NCBI RefSeq assembly: GCF_019029495.1
Contig: NZ_JAERQM010000001.1
Span: forward strand, 248,001 to 312,000
Reading direction: 5' to 3'
Length of the DNA stretch: 64,000 bases
Source of the DNA: Falsiroseomonas oleicola
GTDB lineage: Bacteria > Pseudomonadota > Alphaproteobacteria > Acetobacterales > Acetobacteraceae
Positions 25,424-35,559 of this stretch are shown in pieces; the stretch's first letter is position 1, and every line of letters starts with the position of its first letter. Position numbers and translations under genes: made by a program. The notes below the pieces were generated by a model. The model saw only the letters and a list, made by a program, of their open reading frames with translations, did no database searches and had not been told where the DNA came from.

Positions 25424-26538
25424 CCCTGCATTGGAAGATGGCCGCCCGCGACGGCGCGGCGCGGGCCGGCGTGCTGCACACGGCGCATGGCGAGGTGCCA
25501 ACGCCGGTCTTCATGCCGGTCGGCACCGCCGGCACGGTGAAGGCGATGACGGCGGATGCGGTGCGTTCCACCGGCGCGCGGATGGTTCTGGGCAATACCT
25601 ATCACCTGATGCTGCGGCCGGGGGCGGAGCGGGTGGCGCGACTCGGCAGGCTGCATCGGATGATGGACTGGCACGGGCCGATCCTGACGGATTCCGGCGG
25701 CTTCCAGGTGATGTCGCTCTCCGGCCTCCGGAAGCTGGACGCAGATGGTGTCACCTTCCAGAGCCATATCGACGGCTCGAAGCACCGCATCACCCCTGAA
25801 CGCAGCGTCGAGATCCAGCACTTGCTGGGCGCCGACGTGACCATGTGCTTCGACGAATGCACCCCCTTCCCCGCCACCCATGACCAGGCCGCCGAGAGCA
25901 TGCGCCTGTCCATGCGCTGGGCCGCGCGCTCGCGGCAGGCTTTTGTCGCGCGCGAGGGTTACGGGTTGTTCGGCATCGTCCAGGGCAGTGTCTTCGAGGA
26001 TCTGCGCCGCGAAAGCGTGGAAGCGCTGACCGCCATCGGCTTCGAGGGCTATGCCATCGGCGGCCTCGCCGTGGGCGAGGGCCAGGCGGAAATGCTGCGC
26101 GTGCTGGACTTCACCGCGCCGCTGCTGCCGCAGGACGCCCCGCGCTACCTGATGGGCGTCGGCACGCCGTCCGACCTGATCTGCTCCGTCCGCCGCGGCG
26201 TCGACATGTTCGACTGCGTCATCCCCACCCGCTCCGGCCGCACCGGCCGCGCCTATACCAGCCGGGGCGTGCTGAACATGCGGAACGCGAAGCATGCGGA
26301 GGACACAAGGCCGCTGGACCCGGATTGCGACTGCCCCGCCTGCCGCAACCATTCCCGCGCCTATCTCCACCACCTGATCAAGGCGGAGGAGATGCTCGGC
26401 CCGATGCTGCTGACCTGGCACAATATCCGCTACTACCAGACCCTGATGACCCGGCTGCGAGGCGCCATCCTGGAGGGTCGCTTCGACGCGGAGGCGGCGG
26501 CGATAGAGGCCGGCTGGACGGCCGGCGACGGCGGCTAG
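25420..26538 (+). CDS. tgt: tRNA-guanine transglycosylase
   Basis: 372 residues. It exchanges guanine 34 for preQ1 in GU(N) anticodon tRNAs. The (beta/alpha)8 barrel shows [31 protein letters not shown], the catalytic segment [13 protein letters not shown], the second Asp region [13 protein letters not shown], and zinc ligands in [18 protein letters not shown] (CxCxxCxnH). The start is GTG 25420, overlapping the queA stop, with CAGGA 9 nt upstream. ATG 25438 would remove the conserved [15 protein letters not shown] beginning. Confidence 0.95.
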   Translation: MTLHWKMAARDGAARAGVLHTAHGEVPTPVFMPVGTAGTVKAMTADAVRSTGARMVLGNTYHLMLRPGAERVARLGRLHRMMDWHGPILTDSGGFQVMSLSGLRKLDADGVTFQSHIDGSKHRITPERSVEIQHLLGADVTMCFDECTPFPATHDQAAESMRLSMRWAARSRQAFVAREGYGLFGIVQGSVFEDLRRESVEALTAIGFEGYAIGGLAVGEGQAEMLRVLDFTAPLLPQDAPRYLMGVGTPSDLICSVRRGVDMFDCVIPTRSGRTGRAYTSRGVLNMRNAKHAEDTRPLDPDCDCPACRNHSRAYLHHLIKAEEMLGPMLLTWHNIRYYQTLMTRLRGAILEGRFDAEAAAIEAGWTAGDGG

Positions 26539-26937
26539 CTAATCCGGCTTCCACCCCGACAGCTCCCGGTACACCTGCGCCACTGCCGGTGGCAGCGAGG
26601 CTGGGATGCCGGGACTGGCCCAGATGACCTGGCGCCCGCCCCGGCTCAGGCCGCAGGTGATATTGCCGGGATTGCCGCGCGGCATCCGGTCGAATCCGGC
26701 GGCGTCCAGCAGCCCGGACCAGCGGCGATAGGCCGCCGGATCGGCACCCCTTGGCGTTTCCTGATCCGGTGCGCCGGCCCTGGGCCGCCGCAGGTTGGTC
26801 ACGCTACCTTCCGCGTCGATCCGCGTCCCGCCACCACCACCCGTGGCGCCGCCAAAACACCAGGCGGTGATCGGTGGCTCCCCCGCCCCGCCGAGCAGCA
26901 GGGCCGCCAGCGCCACCATTGCCGTCCGCACCGCCAT
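26539..26937 (-). CDS. Hypothetical secreted protein
   Basis: 132 residues, no known family. A Sec-type signal is likely (MAVRTAMVALAALLLGGAG). The mature part has two cysteines (AWCFGG and NITCGLSR) that could pair, and a Gly-rich stretch GGATGGGGG. It ends exactly where tgt ends, stop to stop, on the opposite strand. The 71-bp gap upstream is shared with divergent queF. Function unknown. Confidence 0.6.
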   Translation of the reverse strand: MAVRTAMVALAALLLGGAGEPPITAWCFGGATGGGGGTRIDAEGSVTNLRRPRAGAPDQETPRGADPAAYRRWSGLLDAAGFDRMPRGNPGNITCGLSRGGRQVIWASPGIPASLPPAVAQVYRELSGWKPD

Positions 26938-27008
26938 TCTCGCCCCCGCCCCCTGTCGCTGCTATAGCCCTGGCCCGAACCCCACACCCGATCCGAGGCT
27001 AGAGGATT

Positions 27009-27501
27009 TTGGCGGCGACAGGCGCTCACGGTTCCGCGGCGGCGGCACCTTCCATCTCCACCGATACCAGCGGGCTGACCCTGCTCGGCCGCCCGGCCGG
27101 GGCGCCCGACCATCCGGACGCGGCGGTGCTGGAGCGGGTGCCGAACCCGCATCCCGGCACCCGCTACTGCGTGCGCTTCACCGCGCCGGAATTCACCTCG
27201 CTGTGTCCCATGACCGGCCAGCCGGACTTCGCGCATCTGGTGATCGACTACATCCCCGGCGACTGGCTGGTGGAGAGCAAGTCGCTGAAGCTGTACCTGA
27301 CCGCCTTCCGCAACCACGGCGCCTTTCATGAGGCCTGCACCGTGGGCATTGCCAAGCGGCTGATCGCGGAGCTGGCGCCGGAATGGCTGCGGATCGGCGG
27401 CTACTGGTACCCGCGCGGCGGCATTCCGATCGACGTCTTCTTCCAATCCGGCGAGGCCCCATCCGGAGTCTGGATTCCGGCGCAGGACGTGCCCGGGTAT
27501 C

Positions 27502-27515
<14 letters not shown>
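27009..27515 (+). CDS. queF: NADPH-dependent 7-cyano-7-deazaguanine reductase, unimodular type
   Basis: 168 residues, the short QueF form that assembles from one domain per chain. It reduces preQ0 to preQ1. Nucleophile Cys66 is in [12 protein letters not shown] with general acid Asp73, and the family signature ESKSLKLYL is at 89-97, followed by [12 protein letters not shown]. An in-frame stop lies three codons upstream, so TTG 27009 is the first usual start codon; the ribosome-binding motif AGAGGA is unusually close. It overlaps queG by 14 bp. Confidence 0.93.
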
Positions 27516-28529
<1,014 letters not shown>

Positions 28530-28533
<4 letters not shown>

Positions 28534-29222
28534 GGGAAGATGCCGCGCTGGTGCTGTTCAGCGGCGGGCAGGACAGCGCCACCTGCCTCGCCTGGGCGCT
28601 GGACCGCTTCGGCCATGTGGAAACGCTGGGCTTCGACTACGGCCAGCGCCACGTCATCGAATTGCAGGTGCGCGAGGCCGTGCGCGGCGCCATGACGGCG
28701 CAGACCGAATGGGCGCCGAAACTCGGCGAGGACCATGTGCTGGACCTGCGCGCGCTGGGCGGCATCAGCGACACCTCCCTGACGCGGGAGGTGGCGATCG
28801 AGATGGAAACGGGCGGCCTGCCCAATACCTTCGTCCCCGGCCGCAACCTGATTTTTCTCACATTTGCCGCCGCCTTGGCCTATCGGCGCGGCATCAAGAA
28901 CATCGTCACCGGCGTCTGCGAGACGGATTATTCCGGCTATCCCGATTGCCGCGACGACACCATCAAGGCGCTGCAGGTGGCCATCAACCTCGGCATGGAA
29001 CGCCGCTTCGTGCTGCACACGCCGCTGATGTGGCGCGACAAGGCGGCGACCTGGCAATTGGCGGAGGCGCTCGGCGGTGCCGCGCTGGTGGAGGCGATCC
29101 GCGAATTGACCCATTCCTGCTACCTCGGCGACCGCACGCCGCATGACTGGGGCGCCGGCTGCGGCACCTGCCCCGCCTGCGAGCTGCGCGAAGCCGGCTG
29201 GAGAAAGTTTCGATGCAACTGA
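28530..29222 (+). CDS. queC: 7-cyano-7-deazaguanine synthase
   Basis: 230 residues, an ATP-dependent enzyme that turns 7-carboxy-7-deazaguanine into preQ0. The PP-loop is [43 protein letters not shown] and [18 protein letters not shown] follow as in other QueC proteins. The C-terminal zinc site is built from CYLGD and [14 protein letters not shown] 28530 overlaps the queG stop. queD and queE, which act before this step, are not in the window. Confidence 0.95.
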
Positions 29223-29764
29223 CCCTTCGCCAGCAAGGCTTCGCCTTCCTCGCCAGCTTCGCGCTGTGCATCCCGGCGGCGAACTGGCTGATCGGCAATG
29301 TCGGCACTTTCTGCGTGCCGAACGGCCCCTGCCTGATCCCCGTGGCGCCGGGCATCATGGCGCCCTCCGGCGTGCTGATGATCGGCCTCGCCTTGGTGCT
29401 GCGGGATATGGTGCAGCGGCGGCTCGGCGTGGGCTGGGCCTTTGGGGCGATCCTGGCCGGCACGGCGCTGTCGGCGCTGCTGGCGCCGCCTTCGCTGGTG
29501 CTGGCCTCCGCGGTGGCCTTCCTGATCTCGGAGATGGCGGACCTGGCCGTCTATACGCCCTTGCAGAAGCGCGGGCTGGTGCGGGCGGTGCTGGCCAGCA
29601 GCCTGGTGGGGCTGGTGATCGACAGCGCCTTCTTCCTCTGGCTCGCCTTCGGCAATCTGGACCTGCTGCCGGGCCAGGTCCTGGGCAAGTTGTGGATGGT
29701 GCTGGCGGCCTTGCCGCTGGTGCATTGGCTGCGGCGGCGCGACACCGCCCAGGGGCTCGCCTGA
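29213..29764 (+). CDS. VUT-family membrane transporter, probable queuosine precursor transporter
   Basis: 183 residues with about six helices ([106 protein letters not shown]). LRDMVQRR and the E/D pair in [15 protein letters not shown] mark the VUT/YhhQ family, members of which import preQ0, preQ1 or queuine. It overlaps the queC end by 10 bp, so placement supports a queuosine role. That would make uptake an addition to de novo synthesis. Confidence 0.8.
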   Translation: MQLTLRQQGFAFLASFALCIPAANWLIGNVGTFCVPNGPCLIPVAPGIMAPSGVLMIGLALVLRDMVQRRLGVGWAFGAILAGTALSALLAPPSLVLASAVAFLISEMADLAVYTPLQKRGLVRAVLASSLVGLVIDSAFFLWLAFGNLDLLPGQVLGKLWMVLAALPLVHWLRRRDTAQGLA

Positions 29765-30417
29765 TGAAGATCCTGATCGTCCGCAACAGCGAGACCGCGC
29801 CGGAAGGCGCCTTCGGCGACTGGCTGCGCCAGCAGGGCCATGTGCTGGAGGTGGTGCGCGGCGAGGATGTGACGGAGGCCCAGATGCGCGATGCCGAGCT
29901 GGTCGTGCTGCTGGGCTCCCCCCGCGCCGTCTACCAGACCGACATCCCCTGGATCGCCGGCCAGCGCCCGATGGTCGCCGCGCGGCTGGCGGCCCAAAGC
30001 CCCACCATCGGCATCTGCTTCGGCGCCCAGATGATGGCCGCCGCCGCAGGTGGCGAGGTCACCCGCAATCCGGAGGGCGTGTTCTTCCGCGGCTGGCGCG
30101 GCATCGACGACACGGCCGAGCCGGCGCTGGAAGGCCCCTGGCCGCGCTGGCATGGCGACGTCATCACCCCGCCGCCGGGCGCCGAGGTGATCGCCCGCGA
30201 TGCCGGCACCGTGCAGGCCTTCCGGCTGCCGAAGGCCATCGCCGTGCAATTCCACCCGGAGGCGACGCCGGAGCTGTTGCAGGACTGGGCGCGCCTGTCG
30301 CCCCCCGGCGCCGCCGACCCGGCCGCCCTGGCCGAGGACAGCGACCGCCTCTTCCCGGCCCGGACCGAAGCTCGGGAAAAGCTGTTCGCGATGCTGCTGC
30401 GGGACGCCGGCGTGTGA
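29764..30417 (+). CDS. Class I glutamine amidotransferase-like protein
   Basis: 217 residues. A GATase1 domain with the nucleophile elbow GICFGAQMMAAAAGG and the His-Glu pair in VQFHPEATPELL, so the Cys-His-Glu triad is complete. No synthetase partner domain is attached. Similar stand-alone proteins act on small gamma-glutamyl compounds or remain unassigned. Start and previous stop share an A (TGATG), so it is translated with the queuosine block, though the function may differ. About 35 C-terminal residues form an Ala/Arg-rich tail. Confidence 0.8.
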   Translation: MKILIVRNSETAPEGAFGDWLRQQGHVLEVVRGEDVTEAQMRDAELVVLLGSPRAVYQTDIPWIAGQRPMVAARLAAQSPTIGICFGAQMMAAAAGGEVTRNPEGVFFRGWRGIDDTAEPALEGPWPRWHGDVITPPPGAEVIARDAGTVQAFRLPKAIAVQFHPEATPELLQDWARLSPPGAADPAALAEDSDRLFPARTEAREKLFAMLLRDAGV

Positions 30418-30917
30418 TCCCGGTGCTGGAGACGGCGCGGCTTCGGCTGCGGCCGCACAGCGTCGAGGATTTCGAAGCGCTGGCCACGATCTGGGCCGAT
30501 CCGGAGGTCACCCGCCATATCGGCGGGCGTCCCTTTACGCGGGAGGAAAGCTGGGCTCGGATGCTCCGCTATGCCGGGCTGTGGCGGCTGCTCGGCTTTG
30601 GCTACTGGGCGGTGGAGGACCGTGCCACGGGGCGCTTCCTCGGCGATGTCGGCTTCGCCGATTTCCAGCGCGCCATGGACCCGCCAGCGCCCCACCTGCC
30701 CGAGATCGGCTGGGTACTGGCGCCGGAGGCCCATGGCCGTGGCCTGGCGACGGAGGCCGCGGCCGCCGCGCTGGAATGGCTGGGCCGCGACTGCTTCTGC
30801 ATCATCGCGCCGGAGCATGCCGCTTCGCTCCGCGTCGCGGCGAAGCTGGGTTTTGGCGAGACCGGGCTGGCGGATTATCGAGACAGCCAGGTGAAGGTGT
30901 TAGTGCGAGCGGCATAA
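30414..30917 (+). CDS. GNAT acetyltransferase
   Basis: 167 residues, RimJ/RimL-like. LETARLRLRPHSVEDFEALA starts the domain, GFGYWAVEDRATGRFLGDVGF is the central sheet, and IGWVLAPEAHGRGLATEAAAAAL holds the acetyl-CoA loop (AHGRGLA). The ending SLRVAAKLGFGETG is usual. The start is GTG 30414, overlapping the previous stop by 4 bp. Acceptor substrate unknown. It ends 16 bp from the convergent Bug gene. Confidence 0.85.
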   Translation: MIPVLETARLRLRPHSVEDFEALATIWADPEVTRHIGGRPFTREESWARMLRYAGLWRLLGFGYWAVEDRATGRFLGDVGFADFQRAMDPPAPHLPEIGWVLAPEAHGRGLATEAAAAALEWLGRDCFCIIAPEHAASLRVAAKLGFGETGLADYRDSQVKVLVRAA

Positions 30918-30933
30918 GCGGAGATGGCTCTGC

Positions 30934-31902
30934 TCAGTCCGGCTGAATATTCGCCGCGCGCACCAGCCCGCCCCAGGTCTCGACCTGCCCCTTGAAGAAG
31001 GTGCCGAGTTCCGCCGGCGTGGACAGAACCAGCCGCGCCTGCTGGGTCTCCGTCATCACGGTCCGCGCCCGTTCCTCCGACAGCGCCTCACGCAGTGCCG
31101 CATTCATGCGGTTCACCTGGTCCGCCGGCGTGCCCTTCGGCGCGAAGACGGCCCACCAGGCCTCCGCCTCCATATTCGGGAAGCCGGCCTCGGCGGCGGT
31201 CTGGGTGTCCGCCAGACGGGTCAGGCGCTGCGGGCCGAATTGCAGCAGCGGGCGCAGCGAGCCGCCGGTGATATGGGGCAGCAGCAGGGCGGCGCTGCCG
31301 ATCATCATCTCCACATGGCCCGCGACAGCGTCGTTCACGGCCAGACCGCCGCTGCGATAGGGCACATGGGTCATGCGCGCGCCAGCGGCCTCCGACACCC
31401 GGATCATCGACAGATGGCCGAGCGTGCCATTGCCGGTGGAGCCGTAGGAGACCCCATCCGGTCGCGCGCGCGCCGCGGCAACCACATCGGCGAAGTTGCG
31501 GTAGGGCTTGTCCGGCCGCGTCGCGACCGCATAGGGCGAGCCGCCGATCAGCATAACCGGGTCGAGATCGGTCAGCACGTTGAAGGGCGGGTTACGCAGC
31601 AAAGCCGGGATGGTGGCATGGCTGTCGAAGGTAAGCAGCCAGGTCTGGCCATCCGGCCGTGCCTTGGCGACGATATCGGCGCCGATGGACCCGGCGGCGC
31701 CGGAGCGGTTCTCCACCACCACGGTGGCACCAAGCCGCTGCTGGAGCCCGGCGGAGGCCAGCCGCGCCACCGCATCGGTGGAGCCGCCCGGGCCGAAGGG
31801 CACGACGATGCGAATGGTGCTGGTCTGGGCGCGAAGCAGGCCGGGCGCGGCGAGCAGGCCAGCCATGGCCCCGAGCCCCGCGCGGCGGGTGATCTGGTTC
31901 AT
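30934..31902 (-). CDS. Bug-family (TctC) tripartite tricarboxylate-type binding protein
   Basis: 322 residues. A signal peptide (RRAGLGAMAGLLAAPGLLRAQ) precedes the Bug fold: IRIVVPFGPGGSTDAVARL, VVVENRSGAAGSIGADIVAKA, a pattern that grips a carboxylate, then DGVSYGSTGNGTLGHLSMI and HVPYRSGGLAVNDAVAGHVEMM. The protein captures an organic acid in the periplasm. No tctA/tctB is adjacent. It follows the decarboxylase-like gene by 65 bp on the same strand and likely belongs to the molybdenum hydroxylase operon. A GGGGAGGAA motif precedes ATG 31902. Confidence 0.93.
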   Translation of the reverse strand: MNQITRRAGLGAMAGLLAAPGLLRAQTSTIRIVVPFGPGGSTDAVARLASAGLQQRLGATVVVENRSGAAGSIGADIVAKARPDGQTWLLTFDSHATIPALLRNPPFNVLTDLDPVMLIGGSPYAVATRPDKPYRNFADVVAAARARPDGVSYGSTGNGTLGHLSMIRVSEAAGARMTHVPYRSGGLAVNDAVAGHVEMMIGSAALLLPHITGGSLRPLLQFGPQRLTRLADTQTAAEAGFPNMEAEAWWAVFAPKGTPADQVNRMNAALREALSEERARTVMTETQQARLVLSTPAELGTFFKGQVETWGGLVRAANIQPD

Positions 31903-31967
31903 TATCGGTTCCTCCCCACGGCGGCCTGCATTGGGCCGCCGTCATCCAAAAAAGCCCGCCGGCACCG

Positions 31968-32924
31968 TCAGGTGCCGTGCGTGCTGGTCTCGAACAATTC
32001 CTCCACCCGAACCGCCTCGGCGGTCAAGCCATCGGCCTTGGCATAGCGGCACATGGCCTCGATCTCCGGCCGGTTGCGGCCGAAGCCATAGGGCCAGGGA
32101 TCGCCGCCCATCATATCGATCTGGGCGGTCGCCGCCGCCGCGATCCAGGGCAGCGAGACACGCAGCACATTGACCAGTGACAGGTCCGCCACGGCATGCG
32201 CCTTGGCCGCGGCGAAGGCCTCGAACAGCGCCAGCGGCAGGTTCGGGCGGGCTTCCACCAGGTCGCGGCGGATCGCCATGCAATGCATGATCGGGAAGAA
32301 ACCGCTGGCGCGCCAATAGGCCTCCTCCTCCGTCCGGCTGTCCGGGAACAGCCGCGCCACGGGCGCGCTGCCATCCAGGAAGCAGGCGGGCGGTCGGGGG
32401 CCGATGAAGGCATCGATCCGGCCATCGGCCAGCATCGCCTCCAGCGTCTCGCCTTCCGGGATCACCTCCATGTCGATCTCGGGCGGCAGCGACAGCGGCG
32501 TGCGCTCGCCGGCCGAGCGCCAGGACATGGAGGTGACCGGCACGCCATAGTAGGTCCGCAGCATGCCGCGCACCCACATCGCCGCGGTCTGCTGATACTC
32601 CGGCACGCCGACCACACGCCCCGCAAGATCCTTCGGCCCTGCAATGCCGCGATCGGTGCGGATATAGATGGCCGAGTGGCGGAAGGCGCGGGAGGGGAAG
32701 ACCGGCACGCCGATATAGCGGCTGTCGCCTCGCGCGACGGACAGGATATGGCTGGCCATCGACAATTCGGTGATGTCGTAGCGGGCTTCCCGCATGGCGA
32801 TGCGGAACAGCTCCTCCGGCTCCCCGGCCGTGGTGGAGACCTCGAAGCCGTCGATCTTGATGCGGCCATCCAGGATCGGCTGGGTGCGGTCGCTGCGGGT
32901 GCAGGCCAGGGTCAGGATGGGCAT
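31968..32924 (-). CDS. 4,5-dihydroxyphthalate decarboxylase-like / NMT1-like protein
   Basis: 318 residues with no signal peptide, which argues against a periplasmic binding protein. The chain begins LTLACTRSDRTQPILDGRI and has YDITELSMASHILSVARGD, VFPSRAFRHSAIYIRTDRGI and GRVVGVPEYQQTAAMWVRGM, all typical of the Pht5 (4,5-dihydroxyphthalate decarboxylase) group, built on a periplasmic-binding-protein fold. Enzyme activity is shown for few members, so decarboxylation of an aromatic acid is a guess. Its start overlaps the hydroxylase stop by one base. Confidence 0.78.
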   Translation of the reverse strand: MPILTLACTRSDRTQPILDGRIKIDGFEVSTTAGEPEELFRIAMREARYDITELSMASHILSVARGDSRYIGVPVFPSRAFRHSAIYIRTDRGIAGPKDLAGRVVGVPEYQQTAAMWVRGMLRTYYGVPVTSMSWRSAGERTPLSLPPEIDMEVIPEGETLEAMLADGRIDAFIGPRPPACFLDGSAPVARLFPDSRTEEEAYWRASGFFPIMHCMAIRRDLVEARPNLPLALFEAFAAAKAHAVADLSLVNVLRVSLPWIAAAATAQIDMMGGDPWPYGFGRNRPEIEAMCRYAKADGLTAEAVRVEELFETSTHGT

Positions 32925-35062
32925 CAGTTCTCCAGGGATTTCGAAAGATTCTCCGGCGTGAACGGCCAGTGGCGGACCCGCACGGACAGGGCATCGGCGA
33001 TGGCATTGGCGATGGCGCCGATTACCGGCCCCATGCTGCATTCGCCCGCGCCAAGCGGCGGCGCCTCCGGCCGCGGGATGATCGCCGCCTGGATGCGCGG
33101 GACCTCCGAAAAGCGCAACACCGGATAGGCCTCCCAACTGTCGGAAGTGATCGTGCGGGCGTCGTGGCGCACCGCTTCCATCAGGCACATCGAGGTCGCC
33201 TGGATGGCGCCGCCCTCGATCTGGTTCAGCGTACCATCGGGGTTGATGACCTCCCCCACATCGCTGGCGAGCCACAGCCGGCGGCAGAAGACCCGCTCGG
33301 CCGCCTCGATCTCCGCAACCGCCGCGCACCAGGCGCCGCTGCCCTTGTAGCGGGCGACGGCGAGGCCGTAGCCGAACCCCTCCCGCTTCGCGCGGCCTTC
33401 CCAGCCGGCCATCTCGGCCGCGCGGGTCAGCACGTCCCGCGCCCGGGCGTCGTCCAGGTGGCGCAGGCGGTAGGCCAGCGGGTCGGCGCCCGCCGCCTCG
33501 GCCAGTTCGTCCATCACCGATTCGATGGCCCAGACATTCGCCAACGCGCCCAGCCCGCGCAGGGCGCTGCTGCGGATCGGCATGTCGGACAGATGCGTCA
33601 TGCCGATGTTCATTGCCGGAACGCGGTAGCCCGGAATGGCATTGCGCTGCGCCCCACCACCGCCGGCCAAGGGCGGGTTGATGGCATTGGGCACGGCGAA
33701 GGGCTCGGCGAGCATGGAGGCGGCGAGCAGCGTCGGCAGCTTGCCGCGCCCGGGCCGGCCGGAATGGCCGTTGGAGGTGACCTGCTGCGACCAGCGCAGC
33801 AGGCCGCCCTCGGCATCGGCCTCCGCCTCCACCCGCACCAGCATGGCCGGGGAGGCCGGCCCCCAGCCCAGCTCCTCCGCCCGCGTCCACAGCACGCGCA
33901 CGGGGCGGCCGGGATGGGCGCGGGCCAGCAGCGCGGCTTCCAGCGCCACGTCGTCGGCGCCGTTATGGCCGTAGCATCCGGCGCCCTCGACATGCTGGAT
34001 GTGGAAGACCTCGGCCGGCAGGCCCATGGCCTTCACGAGGTCGGCGCAGAGATTGGTGATGCCCTGGCTGTGGGTCCAGATCCGCATCATGCCGGCATCC
34101 CATTGCGCCAGGGCGCAGCAGGTTCCGATGGACCCATGGGTGATGAAGGGTCGGAACAAGCGCGCCGCAACGCGATGGGTCGCGGGCGGCGTTTCCGCGG
34201 CGCGGTCCAGCACGACGCTGTGCTCGCCGGGCGCCTGTTCCAGCCAGGCCTCCACCGCTGCATCCTCCGGCAGCGTATCCGTGGCGTGCCATTCGGCGCG
34301 GCTGGCGACGCGCAGCGCCGCGGCTTCCGCATGGTGTTCCTGCGGCGCCAGCACGGCGAGGAAGCTGCCGTCGCGATGCAGCGTGGCGCCGCCGGGCAGC
34401 GGGCCGTCGCGCAGCGCCGCCAGCCTCGCGCCGCGCGCCACCGGCCGCACCACCCGCGCATGCCACATCCCCGGCAGCCGCAGGTCCTGGATGAAGCGCG
34501 GCGCGCCAAAGACCTTTTCGGGCAGGTCGAGACGGGGCGCGGAGGTTCCAGCGATGCGGCGCTCGGCGGCAGGCTTGGGCGTGACGCCCGGCGTCGCCTC
34601 CACCGCCAGCAGATCGGCGCCGGCGAGCGACCAGTAGCTGCCCAGAACCCGGCCATCGGGGGCGAGGAATTCGCCATCCCGCACCACGATATCGTCCCGC
34701 GACACGCCGCTGCGCTGGGCGATGACACCAACAAAAATGCCGCGCGCCTCGGCGCAGGCATGGCGGATGGCCATGCCGGATTCCTGCACCGACAGGCTGC
34801 CGCTGGTCACCGCCTCATCCGGGCTGCCGGGGGTGGAGGCCGCCTGCATACGGATGCGCGGCAGCGCCACGTCCAGCTCCTCCGCCGCGATCTGGGCCAG
34901 CGCCGTCAGGATACCCTGCCCGAGCTCCACCTTGCCCGGCGTGACCACCACCTGGCCCCCCGGCAGCAGCAGCAGCCATTGGTCGAGGCGGCGGTTCACA
35001 TGCAGGCTGCCGGGCAGTTTCGGTCGCCCATCTGCCATGGGACCATGGAAGGCGAGATTCAT
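32924..35062 (-). CDS. Molybdenum hydroxylase large subunit (isoquinoline 1-oxidoreductase beta-like)
   Basis: 712 residues of the xanthine oxidase/aldehyde oxidoreductase superfamily, carrying the molybdopterin cytosine dinucleotide cofactor. GKVELGQGILTALAQIAAEEL is the first cofactor loop, PRFIQDLRLPGMWHARVVRP the conserved core, GCYGHNGADDVALEAALLAR and PIRSSALRGLGALANVWAIE the second cofactor region, and GAGECSMGPVIGAIANAIADA the C-terminal glutamate site (GAGE) that attacks the substrate. Such enzymes hydroxylate N-heterocycles or oxidise aldehydes. No FAD subunit is present, as in the IorAB type. ATG 35062 overlaps the small-subunit stop. Confidence 0.9.
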   Translation of the reverse strand: MNLAFHGPMADGRPKLPGSLHVNRRLDQWLLLLPGGQVVVTPGKVELGQGILTALAQIAAEELDVALPRIRMQAASTPGSPDEAVTSGSLSVQESGMAIRHACAEARGIFVGVIAQRSGVSRDDIVVRDGEFLAPDGRVLGSYWSLAGADLLAVEATPGVTPKPAAERRIAGTSAPRLDLPEKVFGAPRFIQDLRLPGMWHARVVRPVARGARLAALRDGPLPGGATLHRDGSFLAVLAPQEHHAEAAALRVASRAEWHATDTLPEDAAVEAWLEQAPGEHSVVLDRAAETPPATHRVAARLFRPFITHGSIGTCCALAQWDAGMMRIWTHSQGITNLCADLVKAMGLPAEVFHIQHVEGAGCYGHNGADDVALEAALLARAHPGRPVRVLWTRAEELGWGPASPAMLVRVEAEADAEGGLLRWSQQVTSNGHSGRPGRGKLPTLLAASMLAEPFAVPNAINPPLAGGGGAQRNAIPGYRVPAMNIGMTHLSDMPIRSSALRGLGALANVWAIESVMDELAEAAGADPLAYRLRHLDDARARDVLTRAAEMAGWEGRAKREGFGYGLAVARYKGSGAWCAAVAEIEAAERVFCRRLWLASDVGEVINPDGTLNQIEGGAIQATSMCLMEAVRHDARTITSDSWEAYPVLRFSEVPRIQAAIIPRPEAPPLGAGECSMGPVIGAIANAIADALSVRVRHWPFTPENLSKSLEN

Positions 35063-35559
35063 GGCGCCATCTCCGCCGCCGCCTGAAGGATCGCGGCGAC
35101 GATGCGGTTGTGGCTGCCGCAGCGGCACAGATGCGGGTCCAGCGCCGCGCGCACCGCCGCCTCATCCGGCCGCGGCGTCTCCCGCAGCAATGCCACCGCG
35201 CGGATCTGGATGCCGGACAGGCAATAGCCGCATTGTCCCGCCTGCATGTCCAGCAACGCGCGCTGCACCGGATGTGGCGCCGCCGCCGAGCCAAGCCCTT
35301 CTACCGTGGTCACGCGCCGCCCGGCGACGCTGCCCACCGGCAGGGTGCAGGCATAGCTCGGCTGGTCATCGACCAGCACAAGGCAGGCGCCGCATTGTTC
35401 CGCACCGCAGCCGAAGCGCGTGCCGGACAGGCCAAGAGGCCCGCGCAGCGCGGCGAGCAGCGGGGCCTCGCCCTCGATCGGCGCGGCCACCGCGACGCCA
35501 TTCAGGTTGAAGGCGATGCTGCCCGGCGGGGCCTCTGCCACACGGCGCGTGCTGGCCAT
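35059..35559 (-). CDS. Molybdenum hydroxylase [2Fe-2S] subunit (isoquinoline 1-oxidoreductase alpha-like)
   Basis: 166 residues. The N-terminal plant-type ferredoxin domain holds the first cluster (FGCGAEQCGACLVLVDDQ plus Cys in YACTLP). The C-terminal helical domain holds the second (GQCGYCLSGIQI and HLCRCGSHNRI). It passes electrons from the molybdenum site, probably to a membrane c-type acceptor, since no FAD subunit is encoded. The start overlaps the stop of the upstream Bug gene and the stop overlaps the large-subunit start. Confidence 0.93.
   Translation of the reverse strand: MASTRRVAEAPPGSIAFNLNGVAVAAPIEGEAPLLAALRGPLGLSGTRFGCGAEQCGACLVLVDDQPSYACTLPVGSVAGRRVTTVEGLGSAAAPHPVQRALLDMQAGQCGYCLSGIQIRAVALLRETPRPDEAAVRAALDPHLCRCGSHNRIVAAILQAAAEMAP

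Noticed and set aside
32925-33890. Upstream extension of the decarboxylase-like gene
   Set aside because: It lies fully inside the hydroxylase gene in another frame; conserved sequence begins at MPILTLACTR, and the stop/start overlap fits 32924.
32969-35086. A 705-residue open frame on the plus strand
   Set aside because: It mirrors the molybdenum hydroxylase gene, has shadow-type composition and no domain.
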